Shown piece by piece: positions 7,362-10,496 of a stretch of 10,496 nt of DNA. The stretch is from positions 55,965 to 66,460 of the forward strand of contig NW_019091671.1 of the NCBI RefSeq assembly GCF_001949145.1, in the 5' to 3' direction. Below the pieces are notes generated by a model. That model searched no databases. It was not told where the DNA came from and was given only the letters and a program-made list of their open reading frames with translations. Within the stretch, counting starts at the first letter, position 1. Every line of letters begins with the position of its first letter. Source of the DNA: Acanthaster planci. Lineage: Eukaryota > Echinodermata > Asteroidea > Valvatida > Acanthasteridae. Both the position numbers and the translations under genes were made by a program.

Positions 7362-9119
7362 GACCAGCCAAGCTCATGTTTATTCCCGTTCCTAAATACC
7401 TCAGGAAGTCAAAACAGGTTAAAAATTTCCTACAATTTTGCGCAACAATAAATTGTATCAGTAAATGATCAAATTATTTATAAGCAGCAAATTTGGCATG
7501 GATCGTCCCCCTGTTCATTTTAGGTATTGTGCAGAGAGGATAGCATTACTGTAGATTCCTGCTAACCTGTGTTTGCAAATTCAAAACCTGAACCTGTACA
7601 AGTACAGGTTCAGGTTTTCTACACAAAAACCCATAGAAAATGTTTGTGACAAAATGGGATCCTCTTTTCAAGGAAACAGCCAATCAAGAGCCACAAAATT
7701 TTGACCAATGTTGAAGAAGGCTTAGAGGGGGAAACCATCCAGAGATTTTGTTCTGGGATACTTGGCAAGGCCTAGCCAAGGGCCTGTTAGAAGTTGGGTT
7801 AGTTCTTTTCATTACAGAGTTTGAAACTTTGGGCGGGAGGAAAAGTTGCCAGGCTGTCACTTTTGTCTCAGCCTCTGAAGGAACAACTACAATCTGATTC
7901 TTCTGCAATTTTTTCTTCCCCACTTGGGAGATTGGTGAACTGTCCCATACACTAGACTGAGATAAACTGTGTTTCAGCTCACATGAAGCTTGGTGCAGGA
8001 GTCCAAGTTCTGTTTTTTTTGCAAGGATCTTCAAACCCTGGACTGGACAGTACTGCTTGCATAGAAGGAATTAACATTTTCTGCAAGGATCCTCAGGCCC
8101 AGACTTATGTGGGCTATTTTGCCCAACTATCTCCCGGTAATCCAAGTTAGGATTCCTGGTTAGACTTTCATCTTCCCCTTTGGAAAGGAAGGATGGGGCA
8201 TTAGTCTTTGGTTACTTCCAACCCATAGGAAGTACTTCCTATATGCTGAATTTGTGGCCATCCCGGATGATCGGACAAAACAAAAGGTACCACCACCGTC
8301 ATGCTTTGTAGGCATGGACAAGGGTTGAAAATGCACCACCTGCCCAACAAGTCCAGCTTGACCAAGGCCTGCACAGTGATAAATCATTTCAAGGTATAGA
8401 CATAGGACAGAGTTCTAATGTGAGCATAGTCAGCAAAGACAGTGTATTGATATTGTCAGTGGAGACCCCTTTGGGTATCATGTACCACTGGTTACCAAAG
8501 AAAACAATTTGGAATGGTAGATTTTAGATATGGCTGTGCTTTTAATAACAAGAGCCTGCAGCAGCCACTGTTGCTTAAGCGGAGGATGAGGAAATTTCAC
8601 TTGTATAAAATAATTAACGAAAAAGTACAGGAAAAATGAAAAAAAAAAATAAAAGGACTCAAGGACTTAAACACACCCAAAGACTAAGACTTTAAAAGAC
8701 TCAAACCAAAACCCAAACCCAATACAGTGCGTAAAATGGACCTTATGAGTTTACACTCTGACTTCAATCACTGACTTCTAGCAGAATAGGGCTCAAGCAG
8801 AAAAACCACACTCCAGTTAGGAGGAACAATACATAGGTACATGTGAAGGTGACTGGTCTCTGCTGATCTGCTACACTGAGTGTGACCAGACCATATGGCA
8901 ACTCTATTATAGAGGGGGTAGCTGGGGCTTAAACAAATAAACAGGGGGGCACACTACTAGAAAAAATCAAGAACTCTAAACTAAAGTTAAACATTTTAAA
9001 GGGGAACTACTTCTTAGTAAAAACGTGTACTTAATAACATAAACATTTCTGGCTCTGCCACACAATCAATGGCGGCAAGGATGTCACTACCACGCATGCA
9101 AATATATTCACAAATGTAG
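7362..9119. other. Unrecognised stretch without a supported gene
   Basis: The longest open frames are on the minus strand (7684-8034, 116 codons; 8160-8387, 75 codons). Neither shows a domain, signal peptide or motif that I recognise, and stops separate them. Base composition between about 7640 and 8500 is less AT-rich than its surroundings, which could mark another old repeat or an exon remnant. TGCAAGGATC occurs twice (8020-8029 and 8082-8091) in similar context, a short local direct repeat. An A-run at about 8640-8650 is followed by GGACT/AGACT repeats and ACCCAAACCC-type words (8655-8722). G-runs occur at 8913-8951. Confidence 0.35.
7583..7618. repeat. 36-base near-perfect palindrome with 17-base arms
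   Basis: AAAACCTGAACCTGTAC (7583-7599) and GTACAGGTTCAGGTTTT (7602-7618) are exact reverse complements separated by only AA. Each arm also carries a tandem of the hexamer AACCTG (AGGTTC on the other strand), so the site combines inverted and direct symmetry. It could be a protein-binding site, a cruciform-prone sequence or the footprint of a transposon. No neighbouring gene points to a regulatory role. Confidence 0.85.
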
Positions 9120-9389
9120 TACTTCTACCCAGGCCATGGGGATGCTGTTGGCAAACTGGGGAAGTTGACAACTGTTGGTTATTCTTTGCGTAAGGGCAAT
9201 CAAGTTGGTAAGCCCACTGATCAGTCTGGGAAGCACAAGTACAAGCGCAAACTGCTACCAGTATGTCTGCAGAGCATGCAAAGCATTCACCACCGGCTAT
9301 ACCAAGGTTTCCTCCAAGAACTCTGTTTCATTCCCCTAACACCAATTAAGATCTTTGGTTTAATGCTAATAGTTGGCACATTATCCTAA
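9120..9389 (+). other. Unidentified open frame, possible exon or coding remnant
   Basis: One frame is open from 9120 to 9389 and begins with a Gly/Lys-rich, hydrophilic stretch (GHGDAVGKLGKLTTVGYSL, then KPTDQSGKHKYKRK). From about 9256 a different frame reads CYQYVCRACKAFTTGYTKV, whose C-x-x-C looks zinc-finger-like, while the original frame becomes nondescript. That would fit a coding remnant with one frameshift near 9253. I do not recognise the protein. It ends just before the first recognisable LINE-B sequence and could belong to an unrelated older insertion. Chance openness cannot be excluded. Confidence 0.2.
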
Positions 9390-9390
9390 T

Positions 9391-10180
9391 GCAGCTGATG
9401 CTGCTTTAATTTGAAGCATGTGTTGAAAAATTAGACAATGAACAGTTTTGAACAAGCTGGTTCTTAATGGGGTAAAGACTGAGGTGATTCTTTTTTACTC
9501 TACGTTTCGCAAATGTGATCCTTTTAGTTTACATTTGGGCTTCAATAAAATGGTTCCTGCTAAGAATCTTGGTGTGTATTCAAACAGTCATTGTAATATG
9601 GCCACTCATGTCTCCACAATGTGCCAATCAGGATACCTGGATTTGCATTGTATCAGCAAAATCCAAAAAGTGCTGGATGTGCTGGACTGCACCACCACTG
9701 AATGACTTATCCACGCCTTATTATTTCCAGGTTGGATTACTAAAACAGCCTTTCTTTATGGCATTCCTGATTATTTAATTCATCACAGGTTACAATTACC
9801 TAAAAATTCTGCCACTCGACTTCTTACTCTGTAAAAAGAAATATAAACATATTACACATGTTCTCAAAAGTCTTCACTGGATTCCTGTAGCACAGTGCAT
9901 TGAATTCAAAACTGTTTTTGTTTATGAAGCTTTCAATGGGCAGGCTCCTGGTTATCTGTCAAATTTACTCACAATACTGATGACAGTGTTCAATGGTCAC
10001 TTATTCATCCTCTCAAACATGCTTGGTTCAGCCACGATATAACATGGATTACTATGGCAGACGTGACTTCTCGATCCTTTGCAACAGATTCCCATATTAA
10101 ATCAGAAATGCACCCGTCTTTCGTCATTCAAAACGGCACTAAAAACGTACTGTTTTCGTCAGGGTTTTAATTTATGTTAG
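9391..10180 (+). pseudogene. LINE-B: C-terminal reverse transcriptase remnant of a second non-LTR retrotransposon
   Basis: Only the region after the catalytic YADD motif survives. A weak match (EACVEK, about 9413-9430) leads into NKLVLN and KTEVILF (from 9451). FRKCDPFSLHLG, AKNLGVY and HVSTMCQS follow, all in one frame from 9448. That frame is interrupted by a single TGA at 9703-9705, where CGA (Arg) is expected, then continues through YGIPDYLIH and SATRLLTL to a stop at 9832. Frame 2 then gives KYKHITHVLKSLHWIPVAQ (about 9839-9895) and NGQAPGYLSNLL. Frame 3 gives RYNMDYYGRRDFSI (from 10035). Frame 2 again gives RLSSFKTALKTYCFRQGF, ending at TAG 10178-10180. These are conserved landmarks of CR1/jockey-group LINE C-termini. 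LINE-B differs from LINE-A in sequence, so it is a separate family. It is non-functional. Confidence 0.88.
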
Positions 10181-10496
10181 TGCTGTTTAAGAATTATTAT
10201 TTTTATTACAATATAGGGTCGCAGGCAAAGTCACCAGGTAGGTCACTGGGTAGGTTTCCTACCCTGGGCCCTGCTCACCCTCACAAAGTTGGAGAAAAAT
10301 TCCAAAAGGAAATAGACCTCAATAGAATTGCTGGTCTATTCTCAACCCTGCCTTTCCCAACGTTGCAGTGCTCACCAATTGATATTGTAATGGAATAACT
10401 CTCATCCAGGGTTGCTTTTTCTATTGTATGAATGTACTTTAACTAGGCGTGGGTCTGGGAGTGCCAGAGTGGTCTTTGCCAGTCTTGCCAGACCCA
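10181..10496. other. LINE-B 3' flank and unidentified GC-richer repeat-like sequence
   Basis: About 40 bases of AT-rich sequence follow the LINE-B stop and may be its short 3' UTR. From about 10218 the composition becomes GC-richer. GGGTAGG (10248-10254) and CCTACCC (10258-10264) form a perfect hairpin with a TTT loop, preceded by a related AGGTAGGTCAC. At the window end TGGGTCTGG (10450-10458) and CCAGACCCA (10488-10496) are inverted copies, with TTGCCAG repeated at 10476-10482 and 10485-10491. The sequence runs off the window, so the unit cannot be defined. Confidence 0.4.

Noticed and set aside
7684-8034. 116-codon minus-strand open frame
   Set aside because: No motif, domain or splice context was recognised, and the neighbouring minus-strand frame (8160-8387) is separated by stops. 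Length alone is compatible with chance in this less AT-rich patch.
8655-8722. Interstitial telomere-like ACCCAAACCC words
   Set aside because: The metazoan telomere repeat is TTAGGG. These words are too few and degenerate and fit A/C-rich simple sequence.
8913-8951. G-quadruplex candidate (GGGGG, GGGG, GGGGGG)
   Set aside because: Only three separate G-runs are present and the second loop is long, so a standard four-run quadruplex cannot be drawn.

Overview
The window looks like non-genic DNA from an animal genome, most likely a marine invertebrate (cnidarian, lophotrochozoan or cephalochordate; the sequence alone does not separate these). It is AT-rich, has no intact long reading frame and no operon-like gene packing. 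It carries broken fragments of animal-type non-LTR (LINE) reverse transcriptases, an SGNH-hydrolase-like retroelement remnant, a tRNA-SINE-like block, short terminal-inverted-repeat elements and purine/pyrimidine-skewed simple repeats. I see no functional host protein-coding gene, no rRNA, no intact tRNA and no CRISPR array.

Layout, left to right. Positions 1-431 hold a decayed SGNH/GDSL-like hydrolase fragment of the kind carried by some retroelements, followed by an AT-rich tail (432-535) with a small hairpin. At 536-693 lies a striking inverted repeat: two 40-base arms matching at 39 positions around a 78-base spacer. 694-2081 is AT-rich non-coding DNA with a cluster of ACTCATA motifs and a pair of AGGTCA half-sites. 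2082 to about 3829 is a 5'-truncated LINE (LINE-A) whose reverse transcriptase can be followed through at least seven frame changes and two in-frame stops. Its 3' untranslated region is split by a 233-base MITE-like element (3412-3644). 3830-5344 is unannotated AT-rich DNA.

Positions 5345-5555 resemble a tRNA-derived SINE. Immediately after it, 5565-7357 is bounded on both sides by TTAA and by 14-base inverted termini (13 of 14 match), the signature of a TTAA-targeting DNA transposon or a non-autonomous derivative. It contains a roughly 400-base CCATC-type tract almost devoid of G on the + strand. A 36-base near-perfect palindrome lies at 7583-7618. 7362-9390 is otherwise unrecognised, with a short unexplained open frame at 9120-9389. 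About 9391-10180 is the C-terminal part of a second, different LINE (LINE-B), less decayed than LINE-A. The last 300 bases are an unidentified, more GC-rich stretch with short hairpins.

The pieces do not work together as a pathway. The picture is a graveyard of independent insertions, at least one nested in another. The most useful second looks are the 536-693 inverted repeat, the nested MITE, the TTAA-bounded element and the 36-base palindrome.
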